Below, piece after piece: positions 44,401 through 51,551 of a DNA stretch of 64,000 nt (the stretch's first letter is position 1; every line of letters starts with the position of its first letter). Where the stretch lies: assembly GCF_026247885.1 (NCBI RefSeq), contig NZ_CP110921.1:682001-746000 (forward strand), written 5' to 3'. This stretch comes from Methylococcus mesophilus. Lineage in GTDB: Bacteria; Pseudomonadota; Gammaproteobacteria; Methylococcales; Methylococcaceae. The translations under genes were made by a program, and so were the position numbers. The notes beneath the pieces were generated by a model, which saw only the letters and a program-made list of their open reading frames with translations, did not search any database and was not told the DNA's origin.

Positions 44401-44787
44401 GATTCAAGCGAATCAGTTTGCGCAGTAGTCGGTGCACTCAGTTCGTCTACATTCTTCTGGTTTTGGAACGTTCTTTCTGACTGCCGGAACCTTAATCGTC
44501 GAGATCTTCTCGCTTTCCCGTTTGACCCACACCGAGTGCCTCGTGATTTCGGGAAAAAAATGTCCGATCTGGGAAGGCTCTATCTGAAGAAGCTACGCTC
44601 AACATCCAGCTCGATGATCAAGAGCGGGCTCACCATCGAGACATTCGATTACGCCCAGTGCAAGCAGATCGCAGATGACATTGACGTGCTACTCGCATGG
44701 CATTTCGGTCTGGATGACGAGGAACTAGACTTCATCGTCAACTACGACATCAAATACCGCATGGGTGGGGCCGACGAGGAAGCATGA
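41428..44787 (+). CDS. Eco57I-like adenine-specific DNA methyltransferase
   Basis: Encodes 1119 residues. Motif I DPTCGSGAFL (about 535) binds SAM, and the catalytic motif IV is GNPPY (about 774), so N6-adenine methylation is expected. The insertion between them (NLFGVDIMAEAVEICKLRLFL) is typical of Eco57I/PglX-type enzymes. No nuclease motif is evident in the N-terminal 400 residues, so cutting may depend on the helicase partner. The C-terminal 280 residues, the probable target-recognition domain, are encoded by DNA with clearly lower GC than the rest. A run of seven G lies at 43721-43727. The ATG is 23 bases after the helicase stop. Confidence 0.9.
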   Translation: MTIDAARFQKLLGEFKLEQLFNELGWERPHLKPQAITANGESFSLTNIAHKRGVAVFRCSPDSSGKVPARPMLLKIEKEAAKLAHEHLLVFADAGETMLTWLWVSRAPGQPTTTRTHTWHKGQSGESLRQKLTQIVWSLEEEEAITLTDVITGLRNAFDRDRISKSFYDKFKAQHEAFADFIEGLSAASDKAWYASLMLNRLMFVYFIQKKGFLDGDENYLANRMAQVQAAAGKGKFHSFYRQFLRRLFHEGLGQAKGERNPELTRLIGDVPYLNGGLFSLHELEEANPSIEVPDEAFERLFAFFDAWDWHLDDRPLASGKEINPDVLGYIFEKYINQKQMGAYYTKEDITEYISKNTVVPHLIEQARERCKVAFDGEASVWNLLKADPDRYVYPAMKTGVIDAAGNVVPETALPDFVQAGMKDAKARMFERRYNLGEAVFHTAFGERGTLPTETWREYVERRSRCLAVRGKLVRGEVKSADDLITLNLNIRQFMQDVIDTCTGPDLLRAVWQAIVGHVPEKANEKFRHGITILDPTCGSGAFLFAALGVLEPLYEACLERMEGFVEDAKKLGKAGEADFAKVLAEVDKHPSRRYYIFKSIILHNLFGVDIMAEAVEICKLRLFLKLVSQVDAGRELEPLPDIDFNIRAGNTLVGYATEAQFDSIGTGKMEYGEQQDHKARIKADLADLADAFDFFRGQQTVHGGKVTADDKRKLRDKLNGLSLELDRYLARNYGIDPDKAKPLAAWRESHQPFHWFAEFYGVMRGGGFDVVIGNPPYVEYKDVKQSYTVRAFQSESCSDLYAFSTERSVEIIGTQGRLGLIVPISVFGTDGFQPLQRLVLDAINPIWVSSFSNRPSQLFDGAQKRLTILLGRQSVERSGAIYTARYYRWKREEFESLFRSRITYVAQDSAFRVFPASLEKLGSTIETKAFEQLVASRERLAAATARTGQSKVYYTRKFGYFLAFLDFVPEVVNSRSGVRVLPSELKELGFDSSESVCAVVGALSSSTFFWFWNVLSDCRNLNRRDLLAFPFDPHRVPRDFGKKMSDLGRLYLKKLRSTSSSMIKSGLTIETFDYAQCKQIADDIDVLLAWHFGLDDEELDFIVNYDIKYRMGGADEEA

Positions 44788-45296
44788 AGCCCACACTCGT
44801 CACCTTGCCACATCTATGCGCCCAGCGTGTCGGCATTGAAGCCGCCGCCCAAATAGTCGGCGCTGGTGAGACGGCATTGCTAGCGGAACCGCTGCTCGGC
44901 CTCATTGCATCCCGCGAATGCCCCGGCCACGTCCTGCTCGAAACCCTCGACTGCGTGCCGGAATGGGTCAAGGCTGGCCGGGTCATCGTCAGCGGTTATC
45001 ACTCGCCGCTGGAGCAGCAGGTGCTGCGCTCGGTGCTCCGGCGCAAGGGGCGCGTGGTCAAGGTGCTGGCGCGCGGCATGAAGGAATATCGCCCGCAACC
45101 CGAGGAACGCGAACCACTGACGACCGGTCGGATGCTGGTCATCACCGCCTGTCCCACAGAGGTGCGCCGCACCACTCGCGAAACGGCGCTGGCCCGCAAC
45201 CGGTTGGTGCTGGCGCTAGCCAGCGAGATCATCGTGCCGTATGTCGCTGACGACAGCCCCATGGCTCGGCTACTGGAGGAAATCTGCCATGCATGA
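44784..45296 (+). CDS. Small DprA/SLOG-like Rossmann-fold protein
   Basis: Encodes 170 residues. Its ATG overlaps the methyltransferase stop (ATGA at 44784-44787). The layout follows the DprA/Smf Rossmann fold: LIASRECPGHVLLE, then GRVIVSGYHSPLEQQVL, VVKVLARGM, LVITACP, and ARNRLVLALASEIIVPYV, which corresponds to the RNRIIAGLS region of DprA. It lacks the N-terminal SAM and C-terminal winged-helix domains of true DprA. SLOG-fold proteins bind nucleotides or single-stranded DNA, so a sensing role in this operon is plausible but not shown. The assignment rests on motif order, not on a profile search. Confidence 0.65.
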   Translation: MKPTLVTLPHLCAQRVGIEAAAQIVGAGETALLAEPLLGLIASRECPGHVLLETLDCVPEWVKAGRVIVSGYHSPLEQQVLRSVLRRKGRVVKVLARGMKEYRPQPEEREPLTTGRMLVITACPTEVRRTTRETALARNRLVLALASEIIVPYVADDSPMARLLEEICHA

Positions 45297-46788
45297 CCTC
45301 ATCGGCCCTCAGGCAGAAGCCCTGGTTGCCAGTCTCCTGGCCCAGCCCGAAACTGCCCGCTTCGAATCCAAGAGGGTCTCCGGCAAGATGGTAGGCAAGG
45401 CGCTGGAAACGATCTGCGCCTTCTCCAACACGTTGGGCGGCACGCTGGCCCTCGGTTTGGAAGACCCTGGCAAGGCCGCGGGACAAGAGCGATTGTATGG
45501 GATGGAAGAAAACTCCGAGGCGGTGGACGAACTGCGCCGCAAGACGCTGACCCACCTGCTGCCGGCGGTGGAGGGACTGCGTTGGGTGCGGGTAGCCTGC
45601 CGGTTACGGGACGGCCGCGAAGGGCATGTTCTTCTAGTCATCGTGCCGCAAAGTCCCAAGGTTCATTCCATTCTGGACGACGGCACCTGGACCCGGCTGG
45701 ATGCCAGCAACCGCGAGATGTCCGCCGCCGAGATCACCGAGCTTTCCTACCGGCGCGGCGTCATCAGCGCGGAATCCGAACCGGTGGCTGTGCCATTCGA
45801 TCTGCTGGATACGGATACGTGGCGACATTTCGCATCGAGCCGGGGCTTTATCTCCGGCGATATTGCCGACCGCCTATTCCGAATTGGACTCGCCAAGCGC
45901 ATAGGTGGTGAACTGCAACCGGTACGCGCGGCGGTATTGCTATTTGCGGATGAGCCGGGCGGTTTACTGGCTGCCCACCAGACGCGAGCGGATATACGGG
46001 TCTTTCACTACCGAGGCAACCGCATTGAGCCAGGCGCCATCCCCAATCTGCTCAAGCCGCCAAAAACCATCGCCGGCCCTATACCGCTGCAAATTAGCCG
46101 TGCCAGCGCCTATGTGCTCGACGAGTTGGCTGCCGGTCTGACTCTGGCGGACTCCGGTTTCAGAACTGTACACCGCTATCCGGAACGGGTGATCAAAGAG
46201 GCTATCACCAATGCAGTGATTCACCGCGATTACCGCCTCAACCGCGATATCCAGATCCGCATTTTCGATAATCGTATCGAGGTGGAAAGCCCCGGCCTAT
46301 TTCCCGGAAACATCACGCCGGCCAATGTCGAGAAAGCCGGCTCGTTCGCTCGCAATCCGCTTGTCGCTCGCAATCTGCGCGAGTTTCCCGAGCCGCCCAA
46401 TGTAGATGCTGGCGAAGGGGTGCGTATGATGTTCGCCGAAATGCGCTCGGCCAACCTATTCCCGCCTTTTTTCAAAGAAAACCGTGATGCCACCCAACCT
46501 TCGGTACTCGTGATCCTGCTGAATGAGGAACGGCCGCCAGTTTGGGAGCAAGTCAGCGACTGGATGGATCGCAATGGCCCACTGGCCAACAGCGACCTAT
46601 GCCAGATTGCAGGGGTGGATACCCTTAAGGCATCGAAGATGCTGAAGCGCTGGGTAGAACAAGGTGTGCTGCTGCGGGATGATTCCGCGGGCAAGCGCCA
46701 CACGGTCTACCGAAAGCCTGTGCCAGACAGTGCAGTCGAAACAGCTTCCTCTTTATCTTTGGCACTGGATAATGGGCAGGATAAATAA
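45289..46788 (+). CDS. AlbA_2 (schlafen-type) and HATPase-like protein with C-terminal winged helix
   Basis: Encodes 499 residues from the ATG at 45289, which overlaps the previous stop by 8 bases. Residues about 15-130 match the AlbA_2/schlafen module (TARFESKR, ICAFSNTLGGTLALGLED). Residues about 270-400 resemble an HATPase_c_4 domain (VIKEAITNAVIHRDY, IRIFDNRIEVESPG, GEGVRMMF). The last 70 residues suggest a winged helix (NSDLCQIAGVDTLKASKML). These proteins are common in defence islands and as transcription regulators. It could be an effector or the operon's regulator. Confidence 0.82.
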   Translation: MHDLIGPQAEALVASLLAQPETARFESKRVSGKMVGKALETICAFSNTLGGTLALGLEDPGKAAGQERLYGMEENSEAVDELRRKTLTHLLPAVEGLRWVRVACRLRDGREGHVLLVIVPQSPKVHSILDDGTWTRLDASNREMSAAEITELSYRRGVISAESEPVAVPFDLLDTDTWRHFASSRGFISGDIADRLFRIGLAKRIGGELQPVRAAVLLFADEPGGLLAAHQTRADIRVFHYRGNRIEPGAIPNLLKPPKTIAGPIPLQISRASAYVLDELAAGLTLADSGFRTVHRYPERVIKEAITNAVIHRDYRLNRDIQIRIFDNRIEVESPGLFPGNITPANVEKAGSFARNPLVARNLREFPEPPNVDAGEGVRMMFAEMRSANLFPPFFKENRDATQPSVLVILLNEERPPVWEQVSDWMDRNGPLANSDLCQIAGVDTLKASKMLKRWVEQGVLLRDDSAGKRHTVYRKPVPDSAVETASSLSLALDNGQDK

Positions 46789-46815
46789 ATAAAGTATTGA
46801 AAAAACAATAGCTTG

Positions 46816-47118
46816 ATGTTTTTCTTATTATCCATGGCGGCCGCTCGGCGCCTCGATAACAACACCTACGATATTGAAGTGTTGAAAGCGCTGGCCGTCT
46901 ATTCGGCCAAAGGCTTCACCCAGGCGCTCGATGTGCTGTGCACGAAGAACCCCGCGCATCGCCGTCCGCACACTCGGGTTCGGGTAACGCACTTCGCTTC
47001 CGACAAGGACGGCGAGGCTTATCTAGATGTCCGTCAGTTGCAAGGGCCACTAGTGAAGGTGTTCGAGCAGGCGTTTGAAATTCTGTCTCCGCACGTACGC
47101 CGGGAGGCGAGATTATAG
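46816..47118 (+). CDS. Small hypothetical protein at the right end of the island
   Basis: Encodes up to 100 residues from the ATG at 46816; an ATG at 46834 gives 94. No ribosome binding site is clear for either, and the 5' flank is A-T rich. The protein part reads YDIEVLKALAVYSAKGF and VRVTHFASDKDGEAYLDVRQ, with no recognised domain. It may be a C-terminal fragment of a larger island gene truncated by recombination. It ends 43 bases before the right repeat. Confidence 0.4.
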   Translation: MFFLLSMAAARRLDNNTYDIEVLKALAVYSAKGFTQALDVLCTKNPAHRRPHTRVRVTHFASDKDGEAYLDVRQLQGPLVKVFEQAFEILSPHVRREARL

Positions 47119-47160
47119 GCCGAGGATGTGCGTCGCACGGATCGGCCCGAGCATCCGTTC

Positions 47161-47606
47161 GAGGCTTTGCACGTCTGCGTCAACCGATGATGCTGTACCT
47201 TCCCGACGAGGAGGCGACGCTGGCCTTCGCCGCCCGCCTGCAGACGACTCTGCCGCCCGGATACGTCGTGTTCCTCCACGGCAATCTGGGTGCCGGCAAG
47301 ACCACCCTGGTGCGCGGTTATCTCCGCGCCGCCGGCTATCGGGGCACGGTCAAGAGCCCGACCTACACGCTGGTCGAGGAATACCCTCTGGCCGACCGTA
47401 CCGTCTATCACTTCGACCTATACCGGCTGAACGACCCGGAGGAACTTGAATGGATGGGCATCCGCGATTATTTCCGTCCGGACAGCCTGTGCTTCGTGGA
47501 ATGGCCGGAGAAGGGCGAAGGCTTCCTGCCTCCGCCCGACCTGGAGATTAACCTGGAACCGGAGAACACGGGAAGGCGGCTCAGGATCAGCCCGAATCCG
47601 TTCTGA
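47161..47606 (+). repeat. Right long direct repeat (nnr tail plus tsaE)
   Basis: This is the counterpart of 37321-37768, offset by 9840 bases. It begins with a degenerate copy of the last nnr codons (EALHVCVNR and a stop, instead of EALRACVNR), proving that the duplicated unit included the nnr-tsaE junction and not only tsaE. Sequence before 47161 shows no similarity to nnr. Confidence 0.9.
47187..47606 (+). CDS. tsaE: tRNA threonylcarbamoyladenosine ATPase, copy 2
   Basis: Second intact copy, 139 residues from an ATG at 47187. It differs from copy 1 at only a handful of residues apart from the tail (MML for MIV at the start, AGYRG for AGYQG, EYPL for EYAL, EINL for EIDL) and keeps the P-loop [10 protein letters not shown]. 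The tail ends SPNPF. It lacks the coupled nnr gene and has no obvious ribosome binding site of its own, so expression may be weak. Its last 20 bases overlap the end of the convergent DoxX gene. Confidence 0.88.
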   Translation: MMLYLPDEEATLAFAARLQTTLPPGYVVFLHGNLGAGKTTLVRGYLRAAGYRGTVKSPTYTLVEEYPLADRTVYHFDLYRLNDPEELEWMGIRDYFRPDSLCFVEWPEKGEGFLPPPDLEINLEPENTGRRLRISPNPF

Positions 47607-48225
47607 TCCGGCCCGCTCCCTGCGCGTGACCGGAGCCGCTCCGCCGGGCCCTGCCGGAGACCCACGCATCCAGGCTGTATCGCCCCGCGCCGCCGAACAG
47701 CAGCGGCAGGAGCATGGCGAGATACATCAGCGGCAGTTTGAAATTGCCATGGCCTTCATCGGTGATCGCATACCCCTCGGCCAGCTCCGAGAGGCTGGAC
47801 CATTCGGAAGGCCAATGGACGGCAGCGATGGCGACGACGGTCAGCACAGCCAAGGCGAGGCTGAACAGCCGCGTTGCGACCCCCAGCGCCAAGGCGATGG
47901 CGCCGAGCAGTTCGAAACCGGTCGCGAGCCACCAGTTGACGGATGGCGGGAATAGACTGAAGGGAAACGGAAAGCCGAGATCCGCGAACCAGTTTTCTCC
48001 GTAAAGCTTCATCGACCCGGCCTCCCAAAACTCCCAGGCGAGAAGCAGCCGGAGCAACAATGGCGGTACTCCCGAAGCCTGTGCGTCCAGCCAGCCGGAC
48101 ACCCGCCGATACCCCGAACGGAACCCCGATGGCGACAACAATCCGATGAGTGCACGGGCCGGCCAACGTGGACTCCGATCCTCGCGCGAGGCATCGGCGC
48201 CGCAAATTTCAGACGAGTTTTTCAT
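47587..48225 (-). CDS. DoxX family membrane protein of the bufferin-type operon
   Basis: Encodes 212 residues with four probable membrane helices from about residue 52 to 195 ([63 protein letters not shown]). The DoxX fold and the position after the DUF2063 gene (3-base gap) match the membrane component found in bufferin loci. Role unproven; possibly redox or transport. Its 3' end overlaps tsaE copy 2 tail to tail. Confidence 0.82.
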   Translation of the reverse strand: MKNSSEICGADASREDRSPRWPARALIGLLSPSGFRSGYRRVSGWLDAQASGVPPLLLRLLLAWEFWEAGSMKLYGENWFADLGFPFPFSLFPPSVNWWLATGFELLGAIALALGVATRLFSLALAVLTVVAIAAVHWPSEWSSLSELAEGYAITDEGHGNFKLPLMYLAMLLPLLFGGAGRYSLDAWVSGRARRSGSGHAQGAGRIRTDSG

Positions 48226-48228
48226 GGA

Positions 48229-49047
48229 TCACTCCATCAGGTTTGAACGCGACAAAGCGGACCGGATGCCCAGGATGGCCCCTTGCTCCCTCAACCGGGA
48301 CAGAATGCCCAAACCGAATGCCGAGAAGGCATCCGGATCGCGAAAATCGAATTCCCAAGCCAGTTGCCGCAGCACGTCTCTGCCGGTCGAACCGCCCGCC
48401 ATCAGCCGTTCGATCAGTGCCGAGCTGGCCGCATTGAACTCGATGAAGCGCACCGTGTCGGCCCTGTCGCGGAAGCCCAGCAGGAACGTCGCCTCCTTCC
48501 GCCCGCCGAACCCCGCCCGGTGCTCCGGAACAATCCGGTGGACCGGGTAGGCATAGCGCAGCAGCGCCCTGACGGGCACGAATACCGGGATGCCGTCCAA
48601 CAGACTGCCGTCCTGGTCGAGCGGTTCGTCGGAAAGCCCGTCGTTCGCGATGGCGAGGTGAAGCTCTATCCATTCGAAATGAACCAGCTCCGCCAGGAAC
48701 GGCGGCTCCGATGTCTCCTTCCAGTCGCTCTGGATGAAGGCCAGGAATTCGTCGGGAATCTGGCGGTAAAGGGGCGAGAGACAACGGTGCCGGGCGATGA
48801 AGCGGCGGACCAGGCTATCCCATCGGCTAGCTCCGAGCAGGGCGCGGGTGACGGGAAAACAACTCCTCAGGCTGTCTTCGATCTTGTTCCGCACCAGTTC
48901 CAAGTAAATCCCGATGCGCTCCGCCGGTACCTGTGCCGGCGGCCCGAAACGGGACGGATCGCGAAGATGCCGAACGAATTCGCGCTGGTAGCCTTGAAAC
49001 GCGGGCGATGACGCCGCCTCCTTGCAAATCCGCCGAGGCGCACTCAT
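48229..49047 (-). CDS. DUF2063 partner protein of the MNIO enzyme (BufC-like)
   Basis: Encodes 272 residues from the ATG at 49047, which overlaps the DUF692 stop as ATGA. The N-terminal DUF2063 domain shows FQREF-type spacing ([15 protein letters not shown]), [20 protein letters not shown] and [10 protein letters not shown]. In MNIO systems this partner binds the precursor peptide and presents it to the iron enzyme. The longer open frame to 49224 lies inside the DUF692 gene and is not used. Confidence 0.87.
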   Translation of the reverse strand: MSAPRRICKEAASSPAFQGYQREFVRHLRDPSRFGPPAQVPAERIGIYLELVRNKIEDSLRSCFPVTRALLGASRWDSLVRRFIARHRCLSPLYRQIPDEFLAFIQSDWKETSEPPFLAELVHFEWIELHLAIANDGLSDEPLDQDGSLLDGIPVFVPVRALLRYAYPVHRIVPEHRAGFGGRKEATFLLGFRDRADTVRFIEFNAASSALIERLMAGGSTGRDVLRQLAWEFDFRDPDAFSAFGLGILSRLREQGAILGIRSALSRSNLME

Positions 49048-49910
49048 GTCGCCGCCCCGCCGCAAGCCGCGCGCTTCCGCTGCCTCCAGCACCGGGCCTT
49101 CTGCAGCTCGGCGATGCGGGCGACCTCTGCAAGCAAGTCGTCCAACGACGGCATATTGAAATCCCGCTCCAGCAAAGTCGGAAACACGCCGAACGCCTCG
49201 TAAGCCGTCTCCAGCAGGTCCCATACGGGATAGACCACGGCCTGTCCATGGGTGTCGATGATCAGATCCGGCCCGTCCCGGTCATGACCCGCGACGTGCA
49301 GGTAGACGATGCGATCGGCCGGCAAACCGAGCACGAATGCCCGCGGATCGTAGCCGTGATTGACGCCGTTGACATAGACATTGTTCACATCGAGATGCAA
49401 ATCGCAGTCGGCCTCTTCCAGCACGGCCTTGAGGAAAGACAACTCGTCCATCTCCGAAATCGGCGCCTGGACGTAGTAAGAGGCGTTCTCGACGGCAATG
49501 CGCCTTTCCAGGACATTCTGGGTGCGGCGAATCCGCGCCGCCACGTAATGAACTGCCTCTTGCGTAAATGGGATAGGCAGCAGGTCGTAGAGATGGGCAC
49601 CGTCGCTGCAATAGGCCAGATGCTCGGTGTAGAGGGCGATCCGGTGGGTGTCCAGAAAAGCTCTGATCCTCCGCAGAAATCCTTCCTCCAGAGGCGAGGG
49701 ACCGCCCAGGGACAGCGACAGGCCGTGGGCGACGAAGGGAAAGCGTTCGGTAAACCAGCGCAACTCCCTGGCCCACTGGCCGCCGATATCGATCCAGTTT
49801 TCCGGCGAAATTTCGAAAAAATCGATGGCGGATGCTCCAGCGGCCCGCAGGGGGAGCATCAGCTCCCGCCTGAGACCGAGGCCCGCCCCATAGATGCGTG
49901 GGGTATCCAT
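49044..49910 (-). CDS. DUF692/MNIO peptide-modifying iron oxidase (BufB-like)
   Basis: Encodes 288 residues of the multinuclear non-heme iron oxidative family, TIM-barrel enzymes that modify cysteines in ribosomally made peptides. Characteristic segments with metal-ligand candidates are [48 protein letters not shown] and [18 protein letters not shown]. In bufferins the reaction converts core cysteines to thiooxazole-type groups that bind copper. It lies 18 bases after the cysteine-rich precursor gene and overlaps the DUF2063 gene. Confidence 0.9.
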   Translation of the reverse strand: MDTPRIYGAGLGLRRELMLPLRAAGASAIDFFEISPENWIDIGGQWARELRWFTERFPFVAHGLSLSLGGPSPLEEGFLRRIRAFLDTHRIALYTEHLAYCSDGAHLYDLLPIPFTQEAVHYVAARIRRTQNVLERRIAVENASYYVQAPISEMDELSFLKAVLEEADCDLHLDVNNVYVNGVNHGYDPRAFVLGLPADRIVYLHVAGHDRDGPDLIIDTHGQAVVYPVWDLLETAYEAFGVFPTLLERDFNMPSLDDLLAEVARIAELQKARCWRQRKRAACGGAAT

Positions 49911-49928
49911 GACAGGCCTTGTGCTGGG

Positions 49929-50249
49929 CTATTGCCGGGGTTGAGCGGTTTCTTCCTTTTTCACGTTGCCGCTACAGCCGCCTTCCTTCATTTTACTGGC
50001 GCCGCAGTTGCCCTCTTTGGCTTTGCTTGCGGTGCCGGTGCCGGTACGGGTCTCGGCTTTTTTCCCGGCACCGCATTTCCCTTCCCCGCACTTTCCGTCT
50101 TTCATCTTTTCGCCGCTCTCGGCCATTTGGGTCGGCGCCGACAGGACTTTCATAGCAAAGGGATTTTCCGCCGCATCCGCGGCAGGGGCGAGGATCAAAG
50201 TGGTTGCGATGGCTCCGCCAAGGCTCAGGGACAAGGCTTTCTGATTCAT
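49929..50249 (-). CDS. Cysteine-rich bufferin-type precursor peptide (BufA-like)
   Basis: Encodes 106 residues with a signal peptide (MNQKALSLSLGG, hydrophobic to ADA near residue 27). The mature part is Lys/Gly/Glu rich with four cysteines in two pairs: GKCGEGKCGA and GNCGASKMKEGGCSG. This matches the EGKCG pattern of bufferin precursors modified by MNIO enzymes. The start is supported by ggag seven bases upstream. Expected to be modified in the cytoplasm, exported, and to chelate copper in the periplasm; metal identity is inferred from the family. Confidence 0.87.
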   Translation of the reverse strand: MNQKALSLSLGGAIATTLILAPAADAAENPFAMKVLSAPTQMAESGEKMKDGKCGEGKCGAGKKAETRTGTGTASKAKEGNCGASKMKEGGCSGNVKKEETAQPRQ

Positions 50250-50316
50250 GTGTCACTCCATAAGTTGTAAGGAACGTCGAAGGGGAGCGATACGCACATG
50301 AACCTGAAAAATCATG

Positions 50317-50559
50317 TCATTGGCGCATCGCCTTTCTGATGCGTTCCCGCGCCTCGGTACCCAGTTTGACTCGGTCCGAGTGGAGCATGTCCTCATCCAG
50401 CCTGCGGGCCGCCCGTCTCAAGAACAAAAGCTGTTTCTCGATGTTCGGGCAGGCCTTGCAGAACCAGATGTGGAGACGAATCTCCATCCGCTTGCGTAGC
50501 GGCAGCGACTGGTCCATGGAGAGCGACAGCAGGCGGCTGACGTCTTTGCAGCTCAGCAT
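50317..50559 (-). CDS. Zinc-finger anti-sigma factor
   Basis: Encodes 80 residues from an ATG at 50559 that overlaps the sigma-factor stop (TGATG). The zf-HC2 signature is present: an early Cys (LSCKDVSRLLS) followed by HIWFCKAC, giving His-x3-Cys-x2-Cys. Such proteins hold the cognate ECF sigma factor inactive until a redox or metal signal. No membrane segment is seen, so it is cytoplasmic. Confidence 0.85.
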   Translation of the reverse strand: MLSCKDVSRLLSLSMDQSLPLRKRMEIRLHIWFCKACPNIEKQLLFLRRAARRLDEDMLHSDRVKLGTEARERIRKAMRQ

Positions 50560-51158
50560 CAGCGCGCCTCCCGGTCGTTCTCGAACCATCGGAATTCCAG
50601 GCATTGCCGCAAACTCAAACGGGCGCGGTATAGCATCACCCATACGTTGGTCGCGCTCACATCGAGTTCCTTACAAATTTCTTCGTTGCTCATATCATGA
50701 AATTCCTTCAGGACGAACAACTGGGCCAGCCTGGGCGACAGCCGCTGGATGCATCGCCGCAACACCTCGAAAAACTGGCTCTGTTCGAGAGCGCCGTAGG
50801 GATTGCCCCAGTGCGCCGGCTGCCGATCCCAATGGCCGTCGGCGGCGAACAGCTCGTCCATGCCGAAGTCGTCGGCCCCATCGGCGGGCGGGTCGTCGGC
50901 CAGAGGCTGCTCACGCCAGGTCCGGCGGAAATGATCGACGACCTTGTGCTTGAGGATACCCGTCAGCCAAGTCCTTTCGCTGGACTCCCCCGAGCGTTGA
51001 ACCTGCGCCGACATCGCCGCAAGCAGGGTTTCCTGAACCAGATCTTCGGCCGTGCTTTCGTCCAGGACGCGTATCAGCGCAAACCGGAACAGGTAGTCGC
51101 CATGCTCGTCGAGCCAGCGCTCCGGCGCGGATGGCTGCGGGGATCTGCGATTTGTCAC
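50559..51158 (-). CDS. ECF-type RNA polymerase sigma factor
   Basis: Encodes 199 residues from a GTG at 51158. Region 2 spans about residues 17-85 (FALIRVLDESTAEDLVQETLL, then WLTGILKHKVVDHFRR) and region 4 about 130-185 (LSPRLAQLFVLKEFHDMSNEEI, then VSATNVWVMLYRARLSLR). A short acidic linker separates them. With the overlapping anti-sigma gene it probably controls the bufferin operon beginning 67 bases after the anti-sigma stop, as in other bacteria with this arrangement. Confidence 0.92.
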   Translation of the reverse strand: MTNRRSPQPSAPERWLDEHGDYLFRFALIRVLDESTAEDLVQETLLAAMSAQVQRSGESSERTWLTGILKHKVVDHFRRTWREQPLADDPPADGADDFGMDELFAADGHWDRQPAHWGNPYGALEQSQFFEVLRRCIQRLSPRLAQLFVLKEFHDMSNEEICKELDVSATNVWVMLYRARLSLRQCLEFRWFENDREAR

Positions 51159-51196
51159 GAAATCTGCTCCGCGCTGCGCTTGGCGGGTTTATCCGC

Positions 51197-51514
51197 TTAC
51201 TCGCTCAGCCGCCTGGTCTGCTCGACCGGCGTTACCCACACGATGCCATCGCCCAGCCGGCCGGAATGGGTGTTCTCGTAGATGATACGGATGATTTCCT
51301 CGACCTGGGCTTCTTCCGCGAGAATTTCGATCCGTACCTTGTGCGAGAAATCGGTCAGCTCGCAACGCAGGCTGTCATGCACTTCCTCGCCTTCGTGCGA
51401 ACTGCAGCCCTCGACCCGCCACACGCTCATGCCGGGAAATCCGGTCATGCGGCGGAAGGCGTTGCGCAGGGCTCTCAAACGGTAGGGTTGAATGACTGCC
51501 TTGATCTCTTTCAC
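51197..51514 (-). CDS. P-II-like protein of the RND efflux operon
   Basis: Encodes 105 residues from a GTG at 51514. The fold signature is P-II-like: MKEIKAVIQPYRLRALRNAF at the start, KVRIEILAEEAQVEEIIRII, and GDGIVWVTPVEQTRRL at the end. The T-loop lacks the uridylylated Tyr region of GlnB and instead has VEGCSSHEGEEVHDSLRC with two cysteines, which could sense metal. It lies 37 bases after the pump gene. P-II-like proteins next to RND metal pumps are known; the ligand is not. Confidence 0.82.
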   Translation of the reverse strand: MKEIKAVIQPYRLRALRNAFRRMTGFPGMSVWRVEGCSSHEGEEVHDSLRCELTDFSHKVRIEILAEEAQVEEIIRIIYENTHSGRLGDGIVWVTPVEQTRRLSE

Positions 51515-51551
51515 ATCATCACCTGAAGTTTCTTGATTTTATGGTTCGCGC

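Larger units (their letters stand above)
37769..47160. mobile_element. Defence-type genomic island between two tsaE copies
   Basis: The 9.4 kb between the two repeats holds a broken helix-turn-helix gene, four coupled genes with helicase, methyltransferase, SLOG-like and ATPase features, and one small gene. Everything else around tsaE matches conserved gene order. There is no integrase, transposase or short attachment site, so movement by site-specific recombination is not shown. Acquisition by homologous recombination between diverged tsaE alleles is the simplest reading. Confidence 0.6.

Noticed and set aside
37769-47160. Classical integrase-driven genomic island
   Set aside because: No tyrosine or serine recombinase, excisionase (other than the broken HTH fragment), tRNA target or short att repeat is present.
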